Origin: Ktedonobacterales bacterium | GTDB taxonomy: Bacteria > Chloroflexota > Ktedonobacteria > Ktedonobacterales > JADMIN01 | Direction of reading: 5' to 3' | NCBI GenBank assembly: GCA_015478575.1 | Contig: JADMIN010000125.1 | Span: 1 to 7,097 of the forward strand | Length of the DNA: 7,097 nt | Shown here: positions 1 to 5,067 of the stretch, piece after piece | Numbering within the stretch: the first letter of the stretch is position 1 | Layout: every line of letters begins with the position of its first letter | The notes under the pieces: model-generated | Databases searched by the model: none | Seen by the model: only the letters and a program-made list of their open reading frames with translations | Told to the model about the DNA's origin: nothing | Program-made: the position numbers and the translations under genes

Positions 1-1
1 T

Positions 2-247
2 GGGCTGAAATACGCCCAGATCGGCACGGCCGCCCGTCTCACCCGCCTGCTCATGGCGCTCACCATCGCGCTGTGCTGGCTCACCTTGCTCGCGCTGCCT
101 GAGCTGCACGCCCTGCCCGAGGGCTATCAGCAGTGGTCCCGTGCGGTTTGCGCGTGGGGACGTCCCAGCCTGATCAGCCTGGCCCTCACCGTCCTCGATA
201 CCCTGCACGATCTCCCGCTCCCTTGGTTACAACCAATCACTCAATGA
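2..247 (+). CDS. C-terminal end of an IS4-like DDE transposase (5' part outside the window)
   Basis: The frame is open from the first bases of the window and ends at a TGA at 245-247, giving about 81 visible residues. The start lies upstream of the window, so the internal ATG at position 53 should not be taken as the start. The visible pattern is a Gly-Leu-Lys segment, then QIGTAARLTRLLMALTIALC, a hydrophobic helix, a linker, and a WGRPSLISLAL stretch near the end. This resembles the tail of IS4-type (DDE_Tnp_1) transposases. In that family, the helix carrying the last catalytic Glu is followed by a dipping 'R..RLL.VLA.A..W' helix and an 'RR.SLF.LGL'-like segment. The catalytic residues themselves lie outside the window, so intactness cannot be judged. 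It could also be another DDE subfamily. Confidence 0.55.
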   Translation, partial: GLKYAQIGTAARLTRLLMALTIALCWLTLLALPELHALPEGYQQWSRAVCAWGRPSLISLALTVLDTLHDLPLPWLQPITQ

Positions 248-288
248 AGAGGTGGGTATGCGTCAGAGAACGCAAGCAAACTATCCGC

Positions 289-332
289 GCTGCCATGAGG
301 ATGCTGCCATGAGGATGCTGCCATGAGGATGC
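289..332. repeat. Three tandem copies of a 14-bp unit
   Basis: The unit GCTGCCATGAGGAT occurs three times head to tail at 289-302, 303-316 and 317-330 with no mismatch, plus two further matching bases. It lies in the 127-nt gap between the transposase stop and the convergent hypothetical gene. The copies are contiguous with no spacers, so this is a short tandem repeat and not a CRISPR array. No terminal inverted repeat of the IS could be assigned, because the other end of the element is outside the window. The rest of the gap (248-288 and 333-374) shows nothing else I can support, including no convincing terminator. Confidence 0.9.
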
Positions 333-374
333 GGGTAGCGCTCGCCAGCGTCAGGCCCCAGGCGCCCGTGGCCG

Positions 375-716
375 CTAGCCCATCTGAATAAATTCTTCCG
401 TGTTCATGTCGAAGGCGCGCCAGCCCGCCGAGGCACAGAGGGCGGCGAGCGTGATGGTGGCCTCGCTAACATCGCCAGAGATCAGCAGCAGCACACCGCG
501 TACGGGGTCGTCATCGCCCAGGCTGAACTGAATGGTGTAGCTGGGAGCCTCTAGCTGGCCGGTGGTGGCATCGCTAAAGATCGCCTGAGGGCAGGCACGC
601 TGGATGGCCGCGCGCACCACGGCGGGCGTCCCCATCTCAATAATGGCGTCTTCGCTCAAGTCTTCGGCGGTTTCGACTTCTGGCCGCGGGCACAGCAGCA
701 GCACATCCCATGTCAT
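375..716 (-). CDS. Conserved hypothetical protein, 113 aa (MTWDV-type family)
   Basis: This is a small acidic, soluble protein with no signal peptide or membrane segment. The pattern is an N-terminal MTWDVLLL strand, a middle 'PQAIFSDATTGQLEAPSYTI' stretch, then 'FSLGDDDPVRGVLLLISG' and a C-terminal 'CASAGWRAFDMNTEEF' segment. I recognise this as a widespread family of uncharacterised proteins. Members read roughly MTWDV-, -ADFSDP-WG-, -FSIEVNLGDDEPV- and -ALG-RALD-, with no known activity. The start is well supported: the minus strand reads AGAAGGGAGAAGCCG directly before the ATG at 716, a good Shine-Dalgarno. A promoter lies 50-80 nt upstream. The gene is separated from the upstream GNAT gene by 197 nt and appears to be its own transcription unit. 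I do not assign a function. Confidence 0.85.
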   Translation of the reverse strand: MTWDVLLLCPRPEVETAEDLSEDAIIEMGTPAVVRAAIQRACPQAIFSDATTGQLEAPSYTIQFSLGDDDPVRGVLLLISGDVSEATITLAALCASAGWRAFDMNTEEFIQMG

Positions 717-766
717 CGGCTTCTCCCTTCTCCGCGAGAGCCGCCATGCGGGCCACTCCCGCAGAC

Positions 767-795
767 GTTATAGCGGCTTCGCGGGCGGATGTGAA
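767..795 (-). promoter_or_regulatory. Sigma70-type promoter of the 113-aa hypothetical gene
   Basis: On the minus strand TTCACA (790-795, five of six bases of TTGACA) is followed after exactly 17 nt by TATAAC (767-772, five of six of TATAAT). Transcription would start near 760, leaving a 5' UTR of about 44 nt that contains the Shine-Dalgarno before the ATG at 716. This is the second best promoter match I see in the window, after the one upstream of the exporter. Confidence 0.65.
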
Positions 796-825
796 GGGGG
801 ATGGACCCTTCTCTCAGTCGCCACA

Positions 826-876
826 CTGGGGGCATGGCCTCATCGGGCGCCGCTCGCGGCTCTCCTCTGGGGGCAT
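826..876. repeat. Two direct copies of a 10-mer in the 717-913 gap
   Basis: CTGGGGGCAT occurs at 826-835 and again at 867-876, a spacing of 41 nt between starts. The second copy is part of a small GGGG-TATG-CCCC hairpin when read on the minus strand. The copies lie upstream of the -35 box of the hypothetical gene, so they could be binding sites, but two copies of a G-rich 10-mer in GC-rich DNA may also be chance. Confidence 0.4.
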
Positions 877-897
877 ACCCCTGGGGCGCACCGCCAT

Positions 898-917
898 GTG
901 AGCGTATCCGCGCTCAC
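898..917 (-). terminator. Stem-loop at the end of the second GNAT gene (possible transcript end)
   Basis: GTGAGCG and CGCTCAC form a perfect 7-bp stem around a 6-nt loop, and the stem covers the gene's stop codon at 914-916. Two further short GC-rich hairpins follow downstream on the minus strand (around 868-884 and 849-860). There is no U-tract after any of them, so this is not a canonical intrinsic terminator. It may instead protect the 3' end of the mRNA, or be unrelated to termination. Confidence 0.35.
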
Positions 918-2005
918 GGTTCTCGGTCGTCGTCGGTCCCGCCGCCCTCACCATCCACTTCGCCCTCCACCTCGCGCTCGAGGTAGATGCTCTCGTCGTC
1001 GAGCGCGTACTCGCGGAAGCCACAGGAGATATAGAGGCCGAGCGCGTCGTACCAGTCCCTGTTCGTCTCCACCATCAGCCGCCGCAGCCCGCGCCGTCGC
1101 GCCTCACCCACCAGGCGCAGCACGAGCGCCCGGCCAATGCCCAGGCGCCGTGCCGCTGGGGCCACTGACATGCGCACGAGGCTGCCCTCGCGCGCGCTCG
1201 CGATGCGCAGCGCCCCCGTGCCGATGAGCGTGCCCTCCCACTCAGCGACGACAACGACGTGACCAGGCGTTAGGTAGTGCGCGGCGATGTCGTCCACATC
1301 GGGATTACGGTGCTCATCCACAAAGCCAAAGTGCTCACCCAAGCCCGCGAGGATGAGCTGGCGGGCGGGAGCCTGGTCGTCTGGCACGAACGGGCGGATG
1401 CGCGGCGTGGGCGTGGCCGCGCGCGCTGGGTCGGGGGACGCGGGCGGAGACAGCCGCAGGCCCAGCATGCGCCACGGCAGGCCATCGGGCGCGAAGCGAT
1501 GATCTTCTCGCAGGGTGATCCAGCCGAGCGAGCGATAGAACGCGAGGGCCGGCATCTCGGTCTCTGGCAGAGCGAGTGCCGCCGTGCGATAAGGCAGCCC
1601 GGCGAGCACGGCGGCATGCAGCCGCCCGCCGAGGCCCCGCCGTCGCGCCGCTGGGGCTACCGCCAGGCACGCCAACGCGAAGCAATCGCTGAGCCAACGC
1701 TCCGCTGCCGTGGGTGGGAGCGCCCGCGCGACGTCCTCACGCCACCAATCGCCTGGCAGGCTGTGGTTGCCATAGGCTAGGCCGAGCAGTGGCCCCTCAC
1801 CCGCCGCGCGCGCGGCGACGCAGCGAAAGCCGGGTAGGGGCGGGTGATCACGCGGCGCCTGAGTTGCGTGCTCCGTGCCCGCCTGGTCTTCCCTCGCGAG
1901 TGGGGTGGCGAAGGCAGCCTCCAGCGCCAGCACCTCATCGCGGCGCGCGGCCATCTCCGCGGGGGTCAGGGTGACAATCTCGATGAGAGACATGTGATGA
2001 TCCAT
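914..2005 (-). CDS. Two-domain GNAT-family N-acetyltransferase
   Basis: GNAT enzymes transfer the acetyl group of acetyl-CoA to an amine. Two GNAT domains are visible in a 363-aa reading from the ATG at 2005. Domain 1 (about 5-185) has the acetyl-CoA motif CLAVAPAARRRGLGGRL near residues 113-128. Domain 2 (about 202-345) has RMSVAPAARRLGIGRAL near 278-294, followed by a GLYISCGF motif B. Both keep the R-x-x-G-x-G core, so both could bind acetyl-CoA. The protein ends in an acidic, glycine-rich tail. The frame is open up to 2116, but the first ~37 residues of that longer reading look like translated leader and overlap a probable promoter. Starts at 2005 (MDHHM) or 1993 (MSLIE) are therefore better, although neither has a strong Shine-Dalgarno. 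The substrate is unknown. The double-GNAT layout is shared with mycothiol synthase, but nothing specific supports that function. Confidence 0.85.
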   Translation of the reverse strand: MDHHMSLIEIVTLTPAEMAARRDEVLALEAAFATPLAREDQAGTEHATQAPRDHPPLPGFRCVAARAAGEGPLLGLAYGNHSLPGDWWREDVARALPPTAAERWLSDCFALACLAVAPAARRRGLGGRLHAAVLAGLPYRTAALALPETEMPALAFYRSLGWITLREDHRFAPDGLPWRMLGLRLSPPASPDPARAATPTPRIRPFVPDDQAPARQLILAGLGEHFGFVDEHRNPDVDDIAAHYLTPGHVVVVAEWEGTLIGTGALRIASAREGSLVRMSVAPAARRLGIGRALVLRLVGEARRRGLRRLMVETNRDWYDALGLYISCGFREYALDDESIYLEREVEGEVDGEGGGTDDDREP

Positions 2006-2077
2006 AGTGAAGGAGGGCGACGAGGCGGCGCTCGCATCTGTCGCCTGTCTACTTCCCTGTGTGTACGCTGTGCGCCG

Positions 2078-2106
2078 ATGATACCACGCTCTACCAGGCA
2101 ATGGAA
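2078..2106 (-). promoter_or_regulatory. Extended -10 promoter for the second GNAT gene
   Basis: On the minus strand TGGTATCAT gives an extended -10 (TGn plus TATCAT at 2078-2083, five of six of TATAAT). A -35 placed 17 nt upstream reads TTCCAT (2101-2106), which is weak. Transcription would begin near 2071, downstream of the longest possible start codon (2116) and about 65 nt before the start at 2005. This is one reason for preferring the shorter protein. The gene may also be read through from the upstream GNAT gene, which ends at 2124. Confidence 0.4.
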
Positions 2107-2123
2107 GGAGAAACATGCCGCCG

Positions 2124-3011
2124 CTAGAGCACCGCGCCGGAGGTGGCGTAGAGCTGGGGATCGAAGAAGGGTGTATCGGCGGAGGAGCGGAACGTCTCGA
2201 CGTAGGTGATGTGAAAGTGGGCGGCTAGGAGCGCCGCGAGCGCGGGATGCGGCCCAGGGAGCGAGAGGCGTAGTACGGCGGCGCGTTCGCGCGCCCATGC
2301 CACCGCCGCGAGCACGCAGCCGGCGGCGTTCTCGGCAGTGCGCGCGCCGATGGGACCAAGCGTCGCGGCATCGGGATGCCAAAGCGCTTCGTCGCTGCGC
2401 ATCTGCGCGTAGCCATAGCCGACCGTCCGACCGTCACGCTGGAACCAGAGTGGCACGGCATCTGTGCGCCGTAGCCAATACGCCTGGTCTTCGGGGCGAT
2501 GGCGGCCACCAATCTCGGCATCCCACGTCAGCAGCGCTGGGTCATCAGCCGCGGCCTCGACGGCTCGGATGTTCCCAGCGGGAAGCGCGCCGAGCGCATC
2601 GGCATGGCCACGCAGCCAGATATTGGGCCAGCGTGGCCGCATGCCCGCGCGCACATAGAGCGCGAGTGCGCGGGCTTCACGCGAGGCGCAGGTGCAGAGG
2701 ACGCGCGCTCGCCCTGGGAGCACTCGCTGGAGCAGCGCCGAGCCGACGTGTCGCGACTGGTGTGCCTGGAGGATAAAGAGGTCCGAGAGATACGCGACGC
2801 CATCGCGCTCGATCAGCGCGGTGAAACCCACCAGTGTGCCAGCATGCTCGGCGACGAGCATCCGCCCATGCTCGAAGACGTGGGTGATCCACGCGGCCAC
2901 TGGGCGCGCCAGCGGCGGGGTCGAAGTGCCCTCGATCTCGGCGGCGTACCAGATCGCGTAGACTCCCGGCAGGTCCTCACGGGTGGCCGCCCGGATGCGA
3001 AGAGGGAACAT
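2124..3011 (-). CDS. GNAT-family N-acetyltransferase with a second, degenerate GNAT-like half
   Basis: The protein has 295 aa. The N-terminal half (about 4-135) is a clear GNAT domain: RIRAATREDLPGVYAIW at the start, then the strand and acetyl-CoA loop LSDLFILQAHQSRHVGSALLQ-type motif at 75-95 with Q-S-R-H-V-G-S, and SREARALALYVRAGM (110-124) as motif B. The C-terminal half (about 147-285) has the spacing of a second GNAT fold: GRTVGYGYAQM (194-204), LGPIGA (218-223) and LSLPGPHPALAALL (249-262). It lacks the R/Q-x-x-G-x-G/A loop, so it probably does not bind acetyl-CoA in the standard way. The start at 3011 is well supported by GGGAGG at 3018-3023, six nt before the ATG. The gene follows the exporter after 46 nt on the same strand and is probably co-transcribed. 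The acceptor amine is unknown. Confidence 0.88.
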   Translation of the reverse strand: MFPLRIRAATREDLPGVYAIWYAAEIEGTSTPPLARPVAAWITHVFEHGRMLVAEHAGTLVGFTALIERDGVAYLSDLFILQAHQSRHVGSALLQRVLPGRARVLCTCASREARALALYVRAGMRPRWPNIWLRGHADALGALPAGNIRAVEAAADDPALLTWDAEIGGRHRPEDQAYWLRRTDAVPLWFQRDGRTVGYGYAQMRSDEALWHPDAATLGPIGARTAENAAGCVLAAVAWARERAAVLRLSLPGPHPALAALLAAHFHITYVETFRSSADTPFFDPQLYATSGAVL

Positions 3012-3057
3012 GGCAATCCTCCCTTGGATGTTGAATGGGAACGCGGCGAGGTGAGCG

Positions 3058-3678
3058 TTAGCGCACCACGCTGGCGAGCGCGAGCAGGCCGAATCCCAGT
3101 AAGATGCTACCTGAGACGCGGTTGACCCAGCGCAGCCGCGCAGGGGTGAGCCGCGCCCGCAACAGGCTTACGCCGCCGCTCAGGGTGAGCCACCACAACG
3201 CCGACCCCAGGAAGACGCCGAGCACCAACGCGCCCGCCGCGCCGCTGTCACCGCGTGTCCGTGCCAGACCGAGGCCGGCGAAGACGGCAACAAAAGAGAG
3301 GATGGTCGCGGGATTGGTGAGCGTGAGCACCACGGTGGAGGCGTAGGCACCCGCTAGCCCATAGCGCTTGCCAGCGGTGGCGGCTTCCTGGGCGGGGGCG
3401 GATAGGAAGGTGCGCAGGCCGAGATAGCAGAGGAACGCACCACCGAGCAGCCGGATCCACCGCTGCTGGCCGAGCAGCAGGTCGGAGATGAACGCCAGCC
3501 CGAAGGCTGCTACCGCGCCATAGAAGGCATCCACCGTGGCGGCGCCGAGGCCGGAGACGAAACCGACCGCGCGCCCATCGGCCAGCGTGCGGCGGATGCA
3601 CAGCACGCCGATTGGCCCAACGGGCGCGGCGATGGCCAGGCCGAGGACCAGCCCGCGCAGCAGGAACCGTGGATCCAT
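3058..3678 (-). CDS. LysE/RhtB-family exporter
   Basis: This is a 206-aa inner-membrane protein of the LysE/RhtB translocator family, whose members export amino acids and related small metabolites. It shows about six hydrophobic segments, near 5-27, 40-63, 75-95, 110-137, 146-172 and 186-204. The family signature APVGPIGVLCIRRTLADG sits at 18-35, and TLTNPATILSF at 119-129. Length is normal for the family. The ATG at 3678 is preferred over the one at 3714. It is preceded by a strong purine-rich Shine-Dalgarno (GGAGGGAAGCAG before the ATG), and the extra 12 residues of the longer form are a charged stretch that would begin right at the U-tract of the upstream terminator. Expression is likely controlled by the leader attenuator at 3713-3854. 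The exported compound cannot be told from sequence. Confidence 0.92.
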   Translation of the reverse strand: MDPRFLLRGLVLGLAIAAPVGPIGVLCIRRTLADGRAVGFVSGLGAATVDAFYGAVAAFGLAFISDLLLGQQRWIRLLGGAFLCYLGLRTFLSAPAQEAATAGKRYGLAGAYASTVVLTLTNPATILSFVAVFAGLGLARTRGDSGAAGALVLGVFLGSALWWLTLSGGVSLLRARLTPARLRWVNRVSGSILLGFGLLALASVVR

Positions 3679-3712
3679 CTGCTTCCCTCCCTCCCTGAGC
3701 CGTCTCCTAGGC

Positions 3713-3753
3713 AAACAAAACGCCCGCCAGACCTGCGCTTGGTCCGGCGGGCG
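3713..3753 (-). terminator. Intrinsic terminator hairpin in the exporter leader (attenuator)
   Basis: Read as minus-strand RNA, arm CGCCCGCCGGACC (3753 to 3741) pairs with arm GGUCUGGCGGGCG (3733 to 3721) over 13 bp around a 7-nt loop. The U-tract UUUUGUUU (3720 to 3713) follows at once. One pair is a G-U wobble that becomes an A-C mismatch if the plus strand is transcribed, and the plus strand has no U-tract, so the functional direction is minus. No minus-strand gene ends upstream of it, because aroE diverges. It lies between the exporter promoter and its start codon, 35 nt before the ATG, so it acts as a conditional stop inside the leader and not as the end of another transcript. Confidence 0.85.
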
Positions 3754-3794
3754 ACATGGGTCTCATGTGAGGCGCGCGGCTATCCAGACCAGCG
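3736..3794 (-). promoter_or_regulatory. Predicted antiterminator pairing competing with the leader terminator
   Basis: In the minus-strand RNA, CGCUGGUCUGG (3794 to 3784) can pair with CCGGACCAAGCG (3747 to 3736). This makes 11 bp with one bulged A at 3739 and one G-U pair. The pairing consumes the loop and the upper 5' arm of the terminator, so the two structures exclude each other. Between the arms a third small hairpin, ACAUG-AGACC-CAUGU (3768 to 3754), exposes AGACC in its loop. That loop is itself complementary to GGUCU, both in the antiterminator arm and in the terminator 3' arm. The heptamer GGUCUGG therefore occurs twice in the leader with two possible partners, the usual signature of an attenuator. 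Folding was done by eye without energies. Confidence 0.6.
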
Positions 3795-3854
3795 GCATGA
3801 TGGCTGCTGGCGCTGGCTGAGGATGCTGGTAGGAGGTGGCGTGCTCGCTAGCAT
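3780..3854 (-). CDS. Predicted 24-aa leader peptide of the exporter attenuator
   Basis: This short ORF lies inside the exporter leader. It starts at the ATG at 3854 with AGAGGG seven nt upstream as Shine-Dalgarno, and stops at the TAG at 3780-3782. The peptide begins MLASTPPPTS and ends CRWSG. It has a Pro-Pro-Pro run at residues 6-8, which in general slows ribosomes, and it is rich in Ser, Pro and Gln. Its last codons (Arg-Trp-Ser-Gly-stop) coincide with the 5' arm of the predicted antiterminator. A ribosome reaching the stop would cover that arm and let the terminator form, while one held earlier would leave it free. A 5-7 bp stem (3853-3859 with 3882-3888) could mask the start codon. Translation is inferred. 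A second mini-ORF overlaps at 3763-3798 but lacks a ribosome binding site. Confidence 0.45.
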   Translation of the reverse strand: MLASTPPPTSILSQRQQPSCRWSG

Positions 3855-3892
3855 GGGTCGTCCCTCTCGCGCGTGTACCCTGACCCACTGTG

Positions 3893-3921
3893 AGCATAGC
3901 AGGCGCCGCGCCCGCTGTCAA
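3893..3921 (-). promoter_or_regulatory. Near-consensus sigma70 promoter of the exporter leader
   Basis: On the minus strand TTGACA (3916-3921, perfect -35) is followed after exactly 17 nt by TATGCT (3893-3898, four of six bases of the -10). The start would fall near the G at 3886, giving a leader of about 208 nt before the exporter ATG at 3678. The leader contains the small ORF, antiterminator and terminator described separately. It is the best promoter match in the window. Confidence 0.75.
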
Positions 3922-4023
3922 ACGCCTGGCAAGCACCGACCATGCCGACCTGGCCTGTCGTGCCGACGGCGCACATGCGATGCTACAGCGTATCATTCCA
4001 TGCGGGAGGCGACGTGCGGGTGA

Positions 4024-4064
4024 GCGCTCTGGTCCACCGTATGCGTCGCCTGGCACCAGAGCGC
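4024..4064 (+). promoter_or_regulatory. Perfect 10-bp inverted repeat upstream of aroE; contents of the 3922-4110 gap
   Basis: GCGCTCTGGT (4024-4033) and ACCAGAGCGC (4055-4064) are perfect inverted repeats around a 21-nt centre, ending 46 nt before the aroE start. The centre contains CGTCGCC (4044-4050), which is complementary to GGCGACG just upstream (around 4008-4014), so an alternative fold exists. It could be a 5' UTR hairpin of the aroE mRNA or an operator. No U-tract follows. The aroE promoter is unclear. TATCAT at 3991-3996 is a reasonable -10, but no -35 is visible at the right distance. I see no gene in 3922-4110. Confidence 0.5.
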
Positions 4065-4110
4065 GAAGTGGCGGCGCTCGTCGTCCGGCTCCCACGAGAG
4101 GAAATGCGCG

Positions 4111-5052
4111 ATGTCTGAATCTCCGCCCTTCTCCTTGCCCGCGTCCCCGCTGGGAGCGGCGCCTCAGGTGATCGGCCTCATCGGCTTCCCCGTCGGCCAC
4201 TCCCTTTCACCGGCGATGCAGCAGGCCGCCCTGGATGCTATTGGCTTCTCCGCGCGCTACGAGTTGTGGGACACCCCCCCCGACGCGCTAGCCGAGCGCG
4301 TGGCGGTGCTACGGACGCCTGGCATGCTCGGCGCCAACGTGACGATACCCCACAAGGCCGCGGTGATGCCTCTGCTGGATGCCGTGGCGCCCGAGGCGCG
4401 GCGCCATGTCGGCGCCGTTAATACCATCGTGCGCGAGCAGACGGGCGAGCGGGTGCGGCTCATCGGGTATAACACCGATCTGGCGGCGTTGCTGCGCGTG
4501 CTGGATGAGCATGATGCGTGGGTGGGGCCACGGCGTGTGCTCGTGCTGGGGGCCGGCGGCGCGGCACAGGCGGCGCTGGGCGCGGCGCTGCTGCGCGACC
4601 GAGAGCCGTGGGTGGCGGCGCGTCATCCCAAGCGAGCACGCGCCGCGCTGGAAGCCCTCTGGGCGCGTGAATACATGGACGAGGCCACGCCCCCGCCACT
4701 GCCGCGTGAGTGGCGCGCCCGCGCGCTCGACCTAGGAGACGAGGCGGCGCTGGGCGCGGCGCTGGCAGAGACAGGGCTGCTGGTCAACGCGACACCGGTG
4801 GGCACGCGCGATCCGCAGGCCAGCCCCATCGAGCTGGCGCTGCTGCGCCACCTACCGCGCGAGGCCTTCATCTTCGATCTGGTCTACCATCCACCTGAGA
4901 CGGCGCTGGTACGCGCGGGCCGCGCCGCGGGATTGCGCGCCGCCGGGGGGCTGCTGATGCTGCTCTATCAGGGGGCGGCGGCGTTCACCCTCTGGACCCA
5001 GCGCGAGGCGCCGCTTGCCATTATGCGCGCGGCGCTGGATCAGGCGACCTAG
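4111..5052 (+). CDS. aroE: Shikimate dehydrogenase (NADP-dependent)
   Basis: AroE reduces 3-dehydroshikimate to shikimate in the cytoplasm, the fourth step of the chorismate pathway to aromatic amino acids. The 313-aa protein has all the family marks. The substrate loop is GFPVGHSLSPAM (25-36, with the two binding serines). NVTIPHK (76-82) carries the catalytic Lys82, GAVNT spans 101-105, and GYNTD (119-123) carries the catalytic Asp. The nucleotide loop is GAGGAAQAAL (147-156). The basic ARHPKRA segment (170-176) suits the NADP phosphate. NATPVGT (226-232) and GG-LLMLLYQGA (279-289, with Gln287) complete the set. It is slightly long because of a ~17-residue N-terminal extension and an insert near 184-200. 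Two usual positions differ: Gln follows SLSPAM where His is common, and NATPVGT replaces NATPxGM. The start has GAGAGG nine nt upstream. The gene is divergent from the exporter and convergent with the STAND gene. Confidence 0.96.
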   Translation: MSESPPFSLPASPLGAAPQVIGLIGFPVGHSLSPAMQQAALDAIGFSARYELWDTPPDALAERVAVLRTPGMLGANVTIPHKAAVMPLLDAVAPEARRHVGAVNTIVREQTGERVRLIGYNTDLAALLRVLDEHDAWVGPRRVLVLGAGGAAQAALGAALLRDREPWVAARHPKRARAALEALWAREYMDEATPPPLPREWRARALDLGDEAALGAALAETGLLVNATPVGTRDPQASPIELALLRHLPREAFIFDLVYHPPETALVRAGRAAGLRAAGGLLMLLYQGAAAFTLWTQREAPLAIMRAALDQAT

Positions 5053-5067
5053 CGAGCGGTGGGTGCC

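Noticed and set aside
289..332. CRISPR array
   Set aside because: The 14-bp copies are contiguous with no spacers and are far too short for CRISPR repeats.
604..1227. 207-codon plus-strand frame
   Set aside because: It is an Arg/Ala/Pro-rich antisense shadow of the hypothetical and GNAT genes, typical of GC-rich DNA, and has no family resemblance.
2006..2116. Longer start for the second GNAT protein at 2116
   Set aside because: The extra 37 residues do not look like protein, overlap a likely promoter and have no Shine-Dalgarno.
3855..3864. GGGACGACCC on the minus strand, like one hairpin of a guanidine-II (mini-ykkC) riboswitch
   Set aside because: That class needs two such hairpins with ACGR loops in tandem. 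Only one is present, and the downstream leader has no second copy, so it is more likely chance in GC-rich DNA.
3855..3885. AGGGUACACGCG in the leader, faintly like the T-box core
   Set aside because: The conserved AGGGUGG-ACCGCG bulge sequence is not matched, there is no specifier-loop stem of the right size upstream, and the leader is too short in front of it.
4104..4118. Five-codon ATG ORF overlapping the aroE start
   Set aside because: It is too close to the Shine-Dalgarno and too short to support. The aroE ATG at 4111 has better spacing.
3763..4200. 145-codon minus-strand frame crossing the divergent intergenic region
   Set aside because: It runs antisense into the start of aroE and through two regulatory regions, has no ribosome binding site and no recognisable domain. 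Its last 11 codons (ATG at 3798) could be a second mini-ORF but lack a Shine-Dalgarno.
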